From NCBI RefSeq assembly GCF_021173675.1, contig NZ_JAIHON010000001.1, forward strand, positions 620,001 to 684,000: a DNA stretch of 64,000 nucleotides, in the 5' to 3' direction. This document shows positions 1 through 8,342 of the stretch, in pieces. The notes under the pieces were generated by a model, which saw only the letters and a program-made list of their open reading frames with translations, was not told the DNA's origin and did not search any database. The translations under genes were made by a program, and so were the position numbers. This DNA is from Streptomyces lincolnensis. Its GTDB lineage: Bacteria > Actinomycetota > Actinomycetes > Streptomycetales > Streptomycetaceae. The stretch's first letter is position 1, and each line of letters starts with the position of its first letter.

Positions 1-722
1 TGGGCGAGCGGTTCGTCGTCGGCGAGCAGCAGATCGCCTCCATTGAGCAAGGCAGACGGCCCTTGAAGCCGGACCTCGCCGAGCAGCTGGACGAACTCCT
101 CGACACCAAGGGGGCGTTGGCGACGGCACTGAGCAGGATGCCCGAGGTGGATCTCGTTCCGTTGTGGGCGGAGGAGTATCTGGATCGGGAGCGGGAGGCT
201 ATTGCGATCTCGTGGTACGAGAGTCTGCTCGTCCCCGGGTTGCTTCAGACGGAGGCGTATGCGCGGGCGGTCTTCAACAACAAGGTGCCGGTCTACGACG
301 ACGACACGGTCGAGCAGCTGGTGGCGGCTCGTATCGAGCGCCGGGAGATTCTGCACCGCAAGGTGCCACCAATGATGAGCTTCGTCATCTGGGAGGCGGC
401 GTTGCGAGACCAACTCGGCGGACGAGAGGTGTACGTCGAGCAAGTGATGCACCTGAGGGAGTACGCCGATCTGCCTGGCCTCGCGCTCCAGATCCTGCCA
501 CTCGGCCGAACCTCGCACGCGGGACTTTCGGGGCCGTTCATCCTGCTGGAGACCCCCGACCACCAGCGGCTCGGGTACAGCGAATCCCAGCGTGGGAGCC
601 AACTGATCGCCGATCAGGACGAGGTGGCGATCCTCAACCAGAAGTATGCGATGCTGCGAACGCAGGCCCTCAACGCCGAAGACACGAGGGCCCTGTTGGA
701 CCGTCTTCTGGGAGAACAATGA
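1..722 (+). CDS. HTH regulator with DUF5753 domain, 5' truncated by the window
   Basis: The reading frame is open from base 3 to the stop at 720-722, so the gene starts outside the window. The first visible residues (GERFVVGEQQIASIEQGRRP) look like the recognition-helix end of an XRE helix-turn-helix. They are followed by the DUF5753 body, including the family-typical stretch around EYLDREREAIAISWYESLLVPGLLQTE and a C-terminal ARRALL-like helix. Proteins of this type are abundant in Streptomyces and are usually paired with a small DUF397 protein, as here: its stop overlaps the DUF397 start (ATGA). A TTG at 63 could be read as a start but would remove the DNA-binding domain, so I regard it as internal. 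DNA-binding regulation is inferred from the family; the target is unknown. Confidence 0.88.
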   Translation, partial: GERFVVGEQQIASIEQGRRPLKPDLAEQLDELLDTKGALATALSRMPEVDLVPLWAEEYLDREREAIAISWYESLLVPGLLQTEAYARAVFNNKVPVYDDDTVEQLVAARIERREILHRKVPPMMSFVIWEAALRDQLGGREVYVEQVMHLREYADLPGLALQILPLGRTSHAGLSGPFILLETPDHQRLGYSESQRGSQLIADQDEVAILNQKYAMLRTQALNAEDTRALLDRLLGEQ

Positions 723-898
723 GCGGCACCGCGCTTGAATGGTTCAAGTCCAGCTACAGCAGCGAGGAAGGCGGCGCGTGCCTGGAGGTCGCCGCCCACC
801 CCACCACCATCCACATCCGCGACTCCAAAACCCCCACCACCCCCCACCTCACCGTCACCCCCGCCACCTGGACCGCGTTCCTCAAGCTGCACCGATGA
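719..898 (+). CDS. DUF397 domain protein
   Basis: This 59-residue protein opens MSGTALEWFKSSYSSEEGGA and contains the DUF397 hallmarks: W-x-K-S-S-Y-S near the start, a single Cys followed by LEV, then a VRDSK-like segment (IRDSKTPTTP) and a terminal W-x-A-F-L. Its ATG overlaps the stop of the upstream HTH/DUF5753 gene by four bases, and its own stop overlaps the next start, so translation is probably coupled across three genes. DUF397 proteins commonly sit beside DUF5753 regulators in Streptomyces and are thought to be small partners or targets of them. No enzymatic motif is present. Confidence 0.9.
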   Translation: MSGTALEWFKSSYSSEEGGACLEVAAHPTTIHIRDSKTPTTPHLTVTPATWTAFLKLHR

Positions 899-1527
899 AC
901 GCCATCCCCGCGCTGCTGGATCATCTCGTCCTCGCGACCCCCGATCTCGCCGCGACGGTGGAGGACTTCGCCCGGCGTACCGGGGTGACCCCGGCGCCGG
1001 GTGGGGTGCATGTGGGGCTGGGGACGCGGAACCGGCTCGTGGCGCTGGGCGGGGCGAGTTATCTGGAGATCATCGGGCCGGATCCGGAGCAGGCGGCGTA
1101 CAAAGGGCCGCGGCCCTTCGACGTGGACCTGCTGACCGGACCGCGGACGGTGACGTGGGCGATCGCACCGCCCGATCTGGACGCGGCGGTCGAGGCGGCC
1201 CGGAGTCAGGGGTACGACCCCGGTGCCGTACGGGCGATGAGCCGCCGCAGGCCCGACGGCACGCTGTTGGAGTGGCGGCTGACGGACGGCGAGACCGCGC
1301 ACCCCTCGGGGCTGGTGCCGTTCCTGATCGACTGGGGGGCGACGATCCATCCGTCCGCCTCCGGCCTGCCCACCACTCCCCTGCTCGCGCTGTCGGCGAG
1401 CGCTCCGGAGCCGGATGAGATCCGGCCGTTGCTGACCGCCGTAGGGACCACGCTCGACCTCACCACCGGGCCTGTCGGGTTCTCCTTCACGGTGGACTCG
1501 CCGCGCGGGCCGGCGACGTTCACGTGA
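895..1527 (+). CDS. VOC/glyoxalase-like domain protein
   Basis: A 210-residue protein of the glyoxalase-like group with two beta-alpha-beta-beta-beta modules. The N-terminus (LLDHLVLATPDLAATVEDF) is the typical opening strand and helix with the first metal-ligand His, and SYLEIIGPDP supplies the usual Glu-bearing strand. The ATG overlaps the DUF397 stop as ATGA, which decides the start. These proteins are usually metal-dependent isomerases, dioxygenases or binding proteins; the substrate cannot be read from the sequence. Coupling to a regulator pair is unusual, so it may be a passenger of that operon. The stop lies 9 bp from the convergent gene's stop. Confidence 0.85.
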   Translation: MNAIPALLDHLVLATPDLAATVEDFARRTGVTPAPGGVHVGLGTRNRLVALGGASYLEIIGPDPEQAAYKGPRPFDVDLLTGPRTVTWAIAPPDLDAAVEAARSQGYDPGAVRAMSRRRPDGTLLEWRLTDGETAHPSGLVPFLIDWGATIHPSASGLPTTPLLALSASAPEPDEIRPLLTAVGTTLDLTTGPVGFSFTVDSPRGPATFT

Positions 1528-1536
1528 GCCAGGGGT

Positions 1537-2367
1537 TCACCGCTCCGCCACCCGGCCGCTGAAGCACTCCTCCGTCCCGCCCGCCACGGGCCGGAAGCAC
1601 GCCCGGACGGTGGTGCCGGGCCGGGTCTCGGTCATGAACGTGTAGATGTACTCCTTGGCGTCGGCGGCGTCCGCGATCCGGACGGAGCGGGCGGGGCCGT
1701 CCGCGCGCATCTCCAGCCGGTCGCCGATCCGCGTGTCCCACATCCGGGCCCAGCTCGTCCCGCACATCCTGCTGTGGCGCAGTTCCAGCGACGCCCCGGT
1801 GGCGGTGCGGTACGTGGCGAGGGTGTCCGGCTGCGCGCCGCAGTGCGTGGCCATCGGGCTCTTGCCCTCGCAGGCGGCACCCTCGCACAGGGGAGCGACC
1901 GCGGACGGCGACACGGACGACCTCGACGAACCGTCCCCGGGCGACCACAGGAACAGCGCCGCGGCCAGGGCTCCGACCAGTACGGCGCACAGGACGGAGA
2001 GGAGCACCACGATGTGCGTCGTCCGGGCACCGGAGGGGACGGGCACCTCGGTGGTCGTCTCCGGAGTCGGCGTCGGCTCCGGCTCCGTGGGCGCCCGCGT
2101 CGCCTCCGCCGCGCGGCCGCTCGACGCCGCCTCCGCGATCTCCCAGAGGGCCAGGCAGCGGCCCTCCGGTTCGCCGGCCAGCCGGCACAGGGCCTGGACC
2201 GCATGCCGGGGCGGGAGTGTCCGGCCGTTGAGATAGCGGTCCCAGGAGGACTTGCTGTAAGCGGTCCGGGCCTCCAGGGCGACGAGGCTGAGGCCGGTGC
2301 GCTCCTTGAGCTCGCGGAGCGCGGTGGCCAGGCGGGCGGACTCCGGGGAGGGGCTCGGACGTGTCAT
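1537..2367 (-). CDS. Membrane-anchored XRE regulator with C-terminal DUF2690
   Basis: A 276-residue protein. Residues 10-70 form a helix-turn-helix with the motif AYSKSSWDRYLNGRTLPP. A Pro/Glu/Thr linker follows, then a single transmembrane helix near residues 115-140 (IVVLLSVLCAVLVGALAAAL) and an extracytoplasmic DUF2690 domain with several cysteines (LCEGAACEGKSP, THCGAQ, RMCGT, ACFRP). The start is fixed by an ATGA overlap with the stop of the upstream paralogue. The topology suggests a one-component membrane regulator with DNA binding inside and a disulfide-rich domain outside. Function beyond the domain layout is inference. Confidence 0.85.
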   Translation of the reverse strand: MTRPSPSPESARLATALRELKERTGLSLVALEARTAYSKSSWDRYLNGRTLPPRHAVQALCRLAGEPEGRCLALWEIAEAASSGRAAEATRAPTEPEPTPTPETTTEVPVPSGARTTHIVVLLSVLCAVLVGALAAALFLWSPGDGSSRSSVSPSAVAPLCEGAACEGKSPMATHCGAQPDTLATYRTATGASLELRHSRMCGTSWARMWDTRIGDRLEMRADGPARSVRIADAADAKEYIYTFMTETRPGTTVRACFRPVAGGTEECFSGRVAER

Positions 2368-3143
2368 CCCCGCAGGGCCTCCCAGGTGTGCGGGCCGATG
2401 ATGCCGTCCACGACCAGTCCGACCTTCCGCTGCACCTGCTTGACCGCGCGTTCCGTCAGCGGCCCGTAGATCCCGTCGATGGCTCCCGGCGCGTATCCGG
2501 CCCGCCGCAGCAGACACTGCGCCTCGGCCACGTCCCGCCCGACGAGCCCCTTGGCCAGCACCGCCTCCTTCGTACGGCTGTTGCCGCCGTACCAGAGACC
2601 GTCGATCCGCTGTGGCCGGCAGGTGTACGACGGCTCCGACGGCGTCGGCGACAGCATGGACCAGGAGGGGGTGGCCGAGGGCGCCGCCCGCTTGTCGCCG
2701 CCGTTCCCGTCGAGTCGTACGACCAGCAGGACCGTCGTGGAGACGGCCAGGACGAGCGCCACCGCACCGACGACGACCGCGGTCCGGGTCCGGATCCAGG
2801 GCCGGGCCGACCGACGCGGCCGGGGCACGGACTCCACCACGTGGACCGCCCGGCCCTCGGAGGCGTCCCCGCGCCGCTCCGTCCAGGCCTCGGCGGCGAG
2901 TTCGTGCAGCGCGAGGAGGCGGGTCGGGTCCTCGCCGACGATACGGGCCATCGCCTCGACGGCCTCCCGGGGCGGCAGCGACCGGCCGCTCAGATACCGC
3001 TCCCAGGACGAGGTGCTGTATCCCGTCTTGGCCGCCAACTGCCGCGCGCTCAGCCCGCCGTGGTCCTTGAGTCTGCGTAGGCGCACCACCAACTGCCGGA
3101 CCCTGGGGTCCAGTTCCGCAGGCAGGCCCTTCCAACGCGACAT
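2364..3143 (-). CDS. Membrane-anchored XRE regulator with peptidoglycan-binding domain
   Basis: A 259-residue paralogue of the gene downstream. The N-terminal HTH contains TGYSTSSWERYLSGRSLPP, nearly identical to the recognition region of its neighbour. One transmembrane helix follows (TAVVVGAVALVLAVSTTVLL, about residues 120-145), then a C-terminal peptidoglycan-binding type 1 fold carrying the repeated pattern YAPGAIDGIYGPLTERAVK and GLVVDGIIGPHTWEAL. I chose the internal ATG giving MSRWKGLP rather than an upstream in-frame ATG at 3200, because the homologous region begins there. Cytoplasmic HTH plus external cell-wall domain suggests sensing of wall state. The ATGA overlap implies co-translation with the DUF2690 paralogue. 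Confidence 0.85.
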   Translation of the reverse strand: MSRWKGLPAELDPRVRQLVVRLRRLKDHGGLSARQLAAKTGYSTSSWERYLSGRSLPPREAVEAMARIVGEDPTRLLALHELAAEAWTERRGDASEGRAVHVVESVPRPRRSARPWIRTRTAVVVGAVALVLAVSTTVLLVVRLDGNGGDKRAAPSATPSWSMLSPTPSEPSYTCRPQRIDGLWYGGNSRTKEAVLAKGLVGRDVAEAQCLLRRAGYAPGAIDGIYGPLTERAVKQVQRKVGLVVDGIIGPHTWEALRG

Positions 3144-3270
3144 GCTCCACCCCGTCCGCGTGCGTGGTCCCGGTGCCCCGGTCCCCGTCGCATTTTGCAT
3201 CAGCTTCCACGGCCACCCCGGGACGGTGGTTCCCAGGCCCGTCCGGAATCGGCCACCGCGCGCTTGGGCC

Positions 3271-3365
3271 GTCCCGCGAGACCGTCACGCGGGACGGTGT
3301 CCCCGCAGGTCAGGGCGCGGGACGTCCCGTGGGACCGTCACTTCCGCGGCAATTGTGGCCACAAT
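3271..3365. promoter_or_regulatory. Cluster of dyads in the divergent intergenic region
   Basis: The 382-bp gap between the minus-strand HTH gene and the plus-strand VOC gene has no convincing ORF. It holds three dyads: GTCCCGCG (3271-3278) with CGCGGGAC (3288-3295), a perfect 12-bp palindrome CGGGACGTCCCG at 3318-3329, and a perfect 14-bp palindrome ATTGTGGCCACAAT at 3352-3365. These are plausible operator sites for the divergent promoters, possibly for the HTH proteins themselves. Binding is inferred. Confidence 0.4.
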
Positions 3366-3525
3366 CACCGCCCGCTCGGCATCCTCGTTCTCGGGGCGCC
3401 GCGGTCCGTCCCGAACGCGGGGGACAGGACGGGCCGCGGCAGGCTCACGGGGGGAGCGGGGCCCCCGAAGAGTCTGTCCGATTCCTTCAAGACCCCGGGC
3501 GGGTGCCCTGCCTACGGTGGTCCCC

Positions 3526-3933
3526 ATGACTCCACGATTCGACGCGATCGGCGTGGTGGCTTCCGATCTGGCCGCCTCCGTCGCCTTCTACCGCCGGCTC
3601 GGCCTCGACTTCCCCGAGGGGGCCGACAAGCAACCGCACGCCGAGGCCACGCTGCCGGGCGGGCTGCGGCTGATGCTCGACAGCGAGGAGACCGTCCGCT
3701 CGATCGCCCCGGAATGGCGGCCGCCGACCGAGGGCGGCCGTATCTCGCTGGCCCTGCTGTGCGACAGCCCGGCCGAGGTCGACTCCGTCTACGCGGACAT
3801 GGTCGGCGCCGGACACCGGGGCGAGCGCAAGCCGTGGGACGCCGAGTGGGGGCAGCGGTACGCGTGCCTGGTCGACCCGGACGGCAACGGCGTCGACCTG
3901 TTCGCGCCGCTACCCGGACCGGCCGCCCAGTAG
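3526..3933 (+). CDS. VOC family protein
   Basis: A 135-residue single-unit vicinal oxygen chelate protein. It begins [28 protein letters not shown], the standard first module, and ends with the metal-site strand [16 protein letters not shown], which carries the DPDGN turn and the following acidic ligand seen in glyoxalase, bleomycin-resistance and dioxygenase members. The ATG is the first in frame after the dyad-rich region. Its 3' end overlaps the convergent AraC gene by 24 bp. The family forms dimers that isomerise, oxidise or sequester small molecules; the substrate is not apparent. Confidence 0.87.
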   Translation: MTPRFDAIGVVASDLAASVAFYRRLGLDFPEGADKQPHAEATLPGGLRLMLDSEETVRSIAPEWRPPTEGGRISLALLCDSPAEVDSVYADMVGAGHRGERKPWDAEWGQRYACLVDPDGNGVDLFAPLPGPAAQ

Positions 3934-4602
3934 CACGCCCAGCGGCACTCCCGTGAACTCCCGTACGTCCCGCGCCAGATGCGCCTGGTCCGCGAACCCG
4001 GCCCGCGCCGCGGTGTCCGCGAACGACACATCGGCACGGGCCAGCGCGAGCGCCCGCTGCAACCGCAGCACCCTCGCCAGCGTCTTCGGGCCGTACCCGA
4101 ACGCGTGCAGCGAGCGCCGGTGCAACTGGCGTGCGCCGAGCCCGAGTTCATCGGCGGTGGCGGCGACGGGACGCCCGGTGCCGAGGGCAGCGACGAGTCT
4201 TCGCAGCAGGGGGTCGGGGGGTTCGGCCCCGGCGGCCCAGCGGCACGCCACCTCGTCCAGACCGGTCGCCGGGTCGGGGGCCGCGTTCACGGACGCGGTC
4301 AGCCGCCGCACCCGGGACGCGGGCAGCAACTCGTCCAACTCGACCCGCCGGTCCCGCAGTTCATGCGCCGGCACGCCCAGCAGGGCGGGCGCGGTACCGG
4401 GATAGAAGCGGACACCGGCCCATGCACCGGGCCCCTCGTCGTTGACGTACGCCCGCGTATCGGGCCCCGCGACAAGCAACCGCCCCTCGTTCCAGAGCAG
4501 ATCCATACACCCGTCGGGCAGAACGCGCCCCGGTTCATCCCCGTCCACGGTGTTCGTCCACACAACGGCACCGGAGACCCGGGACACCCTCTCCGAGTAC
4601 AT
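3910..4602 (-). CDS. AraC family transcriptional regulator
   Basis: A 230-residue protein with an N-terminal ligand-type domain (DUF6597-like, containing [20 protein letters not shown]) and a C-terminal AraC double HTH. The second half has the family signature spacing: [29 protein letters not shown], then [28 protein letters not shown]. The start giving MYSERVSRV is preferred to an upstream in-frame ATG because the extra residues are low-complexity. The 3' end overlaps the convergent VOC gene; VOC and AraC genes of this type are often neighbours, so it may control the VOC gene, but that is inference. Confidence 0.87.
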   Translation of the reverse strand: MYSERVSRVSGAVVWTNTVDGDEPGRVLPDGCMDLLWNEGRLLVAGPDTRAYVNDEGPGAWAGVRFYPGTAPALLGVPAHELRDRRVELDELLPASRVRRLTASVNAAPDPATGLDEVACRWAAGAEPPDPLLRRLVAALGTGRPVAATADELGLGARQLHRRSLHAFGYGPKTLARVLRLQRALALARADVSFADTAARAGFADQAHLARDVREFTGVPLGVLLGGRSG

Positions 4603-4630
4603 AAAATCCAGCGTACGCCTCACCCACCCA

Positions 4631-4660
4631 GGGGCGCGGGGAACTGCGCGACCAGCCCCC
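4631..4660 (+). repeat. Dispersed Streptomyces intergenic repeat (copy 1)
   Basis: The segment GGGGCGCGGGGAACTGCGCG followed by ACCAGCC lies between two minus-strand AraC genes. From general familiarity with Streptomyces genomes this string recurs in many intergenic regions. A related copy in the opposite orientation is at 6579-6640, sharing GGGGCGCGGGG and GCGCGACCAGCC. Possible terminator role. Confidence 0.5.
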
Positions 4661-4684
4661 ACACACCCGCAACCGCCAAACGAC

Positions 4685-5620
4685 CTAAGCCACCCGAGAC
4701 CTGTGCTCCTGAGGACTCACCCCGTACACCCTCTTGAACGCGCTCGACAAAGCGAACGCACTCCCATAACCGACCTGCCGGGCGATCGCCTCCAGCGTGT
4801 CCTCACTCCCCCGCAGCCGATCCGCCGCCAACGCCAGCCTCCACCCCGTCAGATACGTCATCGGCGGCTCCCCCACCAACTCCGTGAACCGCCGGGCCAA
4901 CGCGGCCCGGGACACGCCGGCCTTGGACGCCAGCGTCGCCACCGTCCACCCGTGCGCGGGATCGTCCTGGATCAGCCGCAGGACCCGCCCGACGACGGGG
5001 TCGGACAGCGCCGCGTACCAGGCGGGCGGCGAGCCGTCCGGGCGGGAGAACCAGGCCCGTAGCGCGGCGATGACCAGCAGGTCGAGCAGACGGTCGAGGA
5101 CGACCTCCTGGCCGGGCTCGTCGCGGACGATCTCCTCCATGAGCATCGGCGTGAGCGGGCAGTCCCACACGTCGGAGGTGAGGGTGATCAGGGGCGGCAG
5201 CGCGTCCAGCAGGCGCCCGCTGACCTCGCCCTGCCACAGATACGTGCCGATCAGCATCACGGCCGCACCGTCGAGCCGGTCGCCCCACGTCCGTACCCCG
5301 AGGTCCATCGTGCCGCTGAGGGACCTGCCGTCGGGATAACGGCACTCGGCGCCCGGCAGGATCAGCGCCTGCGGTGCCGTACCGGGGTCGTCGGCGCAGG
5401 TGTACGGGTCGGGGCCGCGGGCGATGGCGAGGTCGCCGGCGTTCAGCCGGACCCGCTCCCCCGCGTCCGGCATGATCCACGCCTCGCCGCGGACCATGAG
5501 CATGACGGTGAGGGGGGCGCGGTCCTCGATGCGCACCGCCCACGGTGGTTCGAAACACGCTCGGATCATGAAGGCGCCCCGGGCTCGGGGGCCTTCCAGC
5601 AGGCCTGCGAGAGCGTCCAT
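4685..5620 (-). CDS. AraC family regulator with N-terminal cupin
   Basis: A 311-residue protein. Residues 1-190 match the cupin_6 type ligand domain of AraC regulators ([21 protein letters not shown], then [18 protein letters not shown]). Residues 215-311 are the AraC HTH pair: [19 protein letters not shown] and [32 protein letters not shown], the latter a near-perfect AraC signature. It is divergent from the NmrA-like oxidoreductase at 5701 with an 80-bp gap, the usual arrangement for a regulator controlling an adjacent redox gene. The controlled gene and ligand are inferred, not shown. Confidence 0.92.
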   Translation of the reverse strand: MDALAGLLEGPRARGAFMIRACFEPPWAVRIEDRAPLTVMLMVRGEAWIMPDAGERVRLNAGDLAIARGPDPYTCADDPGTAPQALILPGAECRYPDGRSLSGTMDLGVRTWGDRLDGAAVMLIGTYLWQGEVSGRLLDALPPLITLTSDVWDCPLTPMLMEEIVRDEPGQEVVLDRLLDLLVIAALRAWFSRPDGSPPAWYAALSDPVVGRVLRLIQDDPAHGWTVATLASKAGVSRAALARRFTELVGEPPMTYLTGWRLALAADRLRGSEDTLEAIARQVGYGSAFALSSAFKRVYGVSPQEHRSRVA

Positions 5621-5700
5621 GACGTCAGCGTAGACGCGCGCGCATGGGAATGAGCCGTTCAGCGATGGGCCCTTGGGGCGCGGCGCCGTTGACTGGAGGC

Positions 5701-6543
5701 ATGACGGAGAACACGCGGAACAGGCAGAACACGACGGTTGTGGTGACCGGGGCCAGTGGGCGTACCGGGAGCCGGGTGGTCGAGTCGGCGCGGGCCGCCG
5801 GACTGACCGTGCGGGCCGCCTCCCGGGCCCAGGGGTTCGACTGGGAGGACCCGACGACCTGGGCGGAGACCCTGCGGGACGCGGACGCGGCGTATCTGAT
5901 GTACCCGTCCGACATCGGCGCCCCCGCGGCGGCCGAGGGGATCGGGGCGCTGGCCCGCGAGGCGGTCGGGCTCGGGGTGCGGCGGCTGGTGCTGCTGTCG
6001 GCGCGCGGGGAGACGCAGGCGCTGCCGGCGGAGGAGGCGCTGCAGTCGTCGGGGGCGGACTGGACGGTCGTGCGGGCCACGTGGTTCGCGCAGAACTTCA
6101 GCGAGGGGCCGTTGGTGGAGGGGATCCGGCACGGGGAGCTGGTGTTTCCGGCGGGTGAGGTGAAGGAGCCGTTCGTCGATGTGCGGGACATCTCCGATGT
6201 GGTGGCGGCGGTGTTGGTGGCCGGGGACCGGTATGTGGGGCGGACGTTGGAGCTGACGGGGCCGCGGCTGCTGTCGTGGCGGGAGGCGGTGGGGGAGATC
6301 TCTGCCGCGACGGGGATGTCTCTCGTGTACACGCCGGTGCCTGCGGCGGCGTACGGGGAGGTGTTGGCGGGGTTCGGGGTGCCGGCGGAGGAGGTGTCGC
6401 TGTTGGTGGAGGTGTTCGAGGGGTTGATGGACGGGCGTAATGCGTATGTCTCCGACGATGTGCGGGAGGTGTTGGGCCGTGACGCGCGGGACTTCGGGGA
6501 GTTCGTGCGTGAGGCGGCTGCGGCGGGGGTGTGGAAGGCGTAG
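5701..6543 (+). CDS. NmrA-like NAD(P)H-binding oxidoreductase
   Basis: A 280-residue atypical short-chain dehydrogenase. The N-terminal Rossmann motif is VVVTGASGRTGSRVV (GxxGxxG), and the body resembles the NmrA/quinone-oxidoreductase 2 group: YLMYPSD, LVLLSARGET, DWTVVRATWFAQNFSE, EPFVDVRDISDVVAAVL and a late ELTGPRLLSWREAV. It lacks the Tyr-x-x-x-Lys of classical SDRs, as expected for this group. The chosen ATG has GGAGGC immediately before it; an upstream ATG at 5644 lacks support. It probably reduces small quinone- or aldehyde-like substrates or senses redox state. The adjacent divergent AraC gene is a candidate regulator. Confidence 0.9.
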   Translation: MTENTRNRQNTTVVVTGASGRTGSRVVESARAAGLTVRAASRAQGFDWEDPTTWAETLRDADAAYLMYPSDIGAPAAAEGIGALAREAVGLGVRRLVLLSARGETQALPAEEALQSSGADWTVVRATWFAQNFSEGPLVEGIRHGELVFPAGEVKEPFVDVRDISDVVAAVLVAGDRYVGRTLELTGPRLLSWREAVGEISAATGMSLVYTPVPAAAYGEVLAGFGVPAEEVSLLVEVFEGLMDGRNAYVSDDVREVLGRDARDFGEFVREAAAAGVWKA

Positions 6544-6578
6544 CGCCGTAGGGGTGCGGGGTGCGTTGCCGGGTGCCT

Positions 6579-6640
6579 GTCCGTTGTGGCTGGTCGCGCC
6601 CCGCGGCGGAGCCGCAATTCGACACAGCCCCGCGCCCCTA
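6579..6640 (-). repeat. Dispersed Streptomyces intergenic repeat (copy 2), hairpin-forming
   Basis: This lies between the convergent NmrA and BrkB genes. Read on the minus strand it contains GGGGCGCGGGGCTGTGTCGA and, further on, GCGCGACCAGCC, related to the copy at 4631-4660. It includes the hairpin GCGGC-GGA-GCCGC at 6603-6615, so it could terminate transcription from both sides. Confidence 0.5.
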
Positions 6641-6665
6641 GGTGCCTCCCGCGCCCCCTTGGTGG

Positions 6666-7814
6666 TTACGAACCCTCCGGCTTCTGCGGGGGATGCGTAT
6701 GCGTGCTCTTCACGTGGGTGCGGAGCCTCGACGTGACGTCCTCCGGGGGAAGGAAGCGGGACCAGCGTTCCGGGAACTCGGAGGGCATGTCGGGGTCGTC
6801 GGGGTCGGGGGGGTCGGATTCGCGGGCGGCGGCGCGGGCGACGTACTCGGCGACCTGGGCCTCGCGGAGGCGTTCGTTGGCGGCGCGGGCGGCGGCGGTG
6901 GCGGCGGCGGGCCAGACGCGGTCGATGGCGGCGTTGACGGCGGCGCCGACGAGGACGGCGAAGGCGGAGACGCCGATCCAGAGCATGACCGCGACGGCGG
7001 CGGCGAGGGAGCCGTAGATCGACGCGCCCTCGACGGTGTTCTGGAGGTAGATGCGCAGCAGGAAGCTGCCGAGGACCCACATGGCGAGGGCGACGAGGGC
7101 GCCGGGGACGTCCTCGATCCACGGGGAGCGCACGGGCACGGAGACGTGGTAGAGGGTCGTCAGGAAGGCGATCGAGAGCACGATGACGACGGGCCAGTAC
7201 AGGACCTGCACGACGGTCGCGGACCACGGGACGATGTCCACCACCGCGTCCGGTCCGGCCACCATCAGCGGCAGCGCGACCGAGCCGATCAGCAGGGCCG
7301 CGAGGAAGAGCAGGAAGGCGACGAGGCGGGTCTTGACGATGCCGCGGACGCCGTCGAGGCCGTACATGACGGTGATGGTGTCGATGAAGACGTTCACCGC
7401 GCGCGAGCCGGACCACAGGGCGAAGAGGAAGCCGACGGAGATGACGTCGGGACGGCCGCCCTTCATCACGTCGTCCAGGATCGGCTGGGCGATCTGGGCG
7501 ACGCCCTTGTCGGACAGGACGGTGCGCGACGCCTCCAGGATGTTGCTCTCCAGGCTGCTGATGGTGTCGGTGCCGGTCCAGTCGTCGACGTAGCCGAGCA
7601 GGCCGATCATGCTCAGCAGCAGGGGCGGCACCGACAGCAGTGTGAAGAACGCGGCCTCGGCCGCGAGACCCAGGATGCGGTACTCGATGCACGAGTTGAC
7701 GGTGTCCTTGATCAGCAGCCAGGTCGTCCTGCGCTTCGAGACGTCCCGGTAGAGGGCCCGTGCCCGGTGGAGACGGCCGGAGGGTGGTTGGGGGGATTCA
7801 CTTGCTGGCTGCAC
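6666..7814 (-). CDS. YihY/BrkB family integral membrane protein
   Basis: A 382-residue protein with the conserved opening of the family (RTTWLLIKDTVNSCIEYRILGLAAEAAFFTLLSVPPLLL), where a charged-residue-containing first membrane helix is followed by five more hydrophobic segments. These include FLFALWSGSRAVNVFIDTITVMYG, LVAFLLFLAALLIGSVALPLMV, VLYWPVVIVLSIAFLTTLYH and AVAVMLWIGVSAFAVLVGAAVNA. The cytoplasmic C-terminal tail is charged, with runs of Pro and Asp. The family was once annotated as ribonuclease BN; that is not supported, and a transport or structural role is more likely. It appears monocistronic and faces away from the biosynthetic locus. Confidence 0.9.
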   Translation of the reverse strand: MQPASESPQPPSGRLHRARALYRDVSKRRTTWLLIKDTVNSCIEYRILGLAAEAAFFTLLSVPPLLLSMIGLLGYVDDWTGTDTISSLESNILEASRTVLSDKGVAQIAQPILDDVMKGGRPDVISVGFLFALWSGSRAVNVFIDTITVMYGLDGVRGIVKTRLVAFLLFLAALLIGSVALPLMVAGPDAVVDIVPWSATVVQVLYWPVVIVLSIAFLTTLYHVSVPVRSPWIEDVPGALVALAMWVLGSFLLRIYLQNTVEGASIYGSLAAAVAVMLWIGVSAFAVLVGAAVNAAIDRVWPAAATAAARAANERLREAQVAEYVARAAARESDPPDPDDPDMPSEFPERWSRFLPPEDVTSRLRTHVKSTHTHPPQKPEGS

Positions 7815-8342
7815 GACCTAAAGGTATCCGCCGTACGGGCCCGCACTCATCCCGCGGTGCCGCGACCTCCGGAGCAGCATCCTCCCCTCCGGTAGCGCAA
7901 TGAGGCAGAAACCGATCGGCAACCCAGCGGAAACCGCCCCGGTGAATTCGAACCACTTTTCTGTCATGCTCGCGCTGGCCGAATACCGCACCCTCGTCAA
8001 GCGGAATCCTCACGAGCTGTTACACAGGCCATTCGGTGAGTTCCCCGATAGGGCTGGCAGGTGGGATGATCCGGGGGCGTGATCGAGAATTCGGTGAGCG
8101 GCGGTAAAGCGCCAATGACCGAAACGCCCTTGAACCGTTCATGAAATTGCCGAAACAATTCGGACTGCATTCGTTGCGCACTCTGAGGACGGCTCAGACG
8201 CACACGACACGGGGGACATCAAGGGTCTCTGACCAGGACCCGATTCACGCGGACATCATCCATTTCCGCTTGCTCACTCTCACTCCTTCATTTACTCCCG
8301 TTCCTGTGCGACGCACCAGAAACAGCAGCAAGGAGCGCCACC
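7815..8342 (+). promoter_or_regulatory. Gene-free upstream region of the Dap locus
   Basis: No credible ORF is found on either strand over about 530 bp, which is less GC-rich than its surroundings. It holds two copies of ATTCGGTGAG (8031-8040 and 8089-8098, 58 bp apart) and the dyad CCGAA-ACAA-TTCGG at 8150-8163. The last bases (AGCAAGGAGCGCCACC) carry a good ribosome binding site, AAGGAG, before the GTG at 8343. The five-gene locus is presumably transcribed from here; the exact promoter could not be placed. Confidence 0.45.

Noticed and set aside
7900..8082. A 60-codon plus-strand ORF upstream of the Dap locus
   Set aside because: No ribosome binding site, no recognisable domain, and it lies in a probable promoter region.
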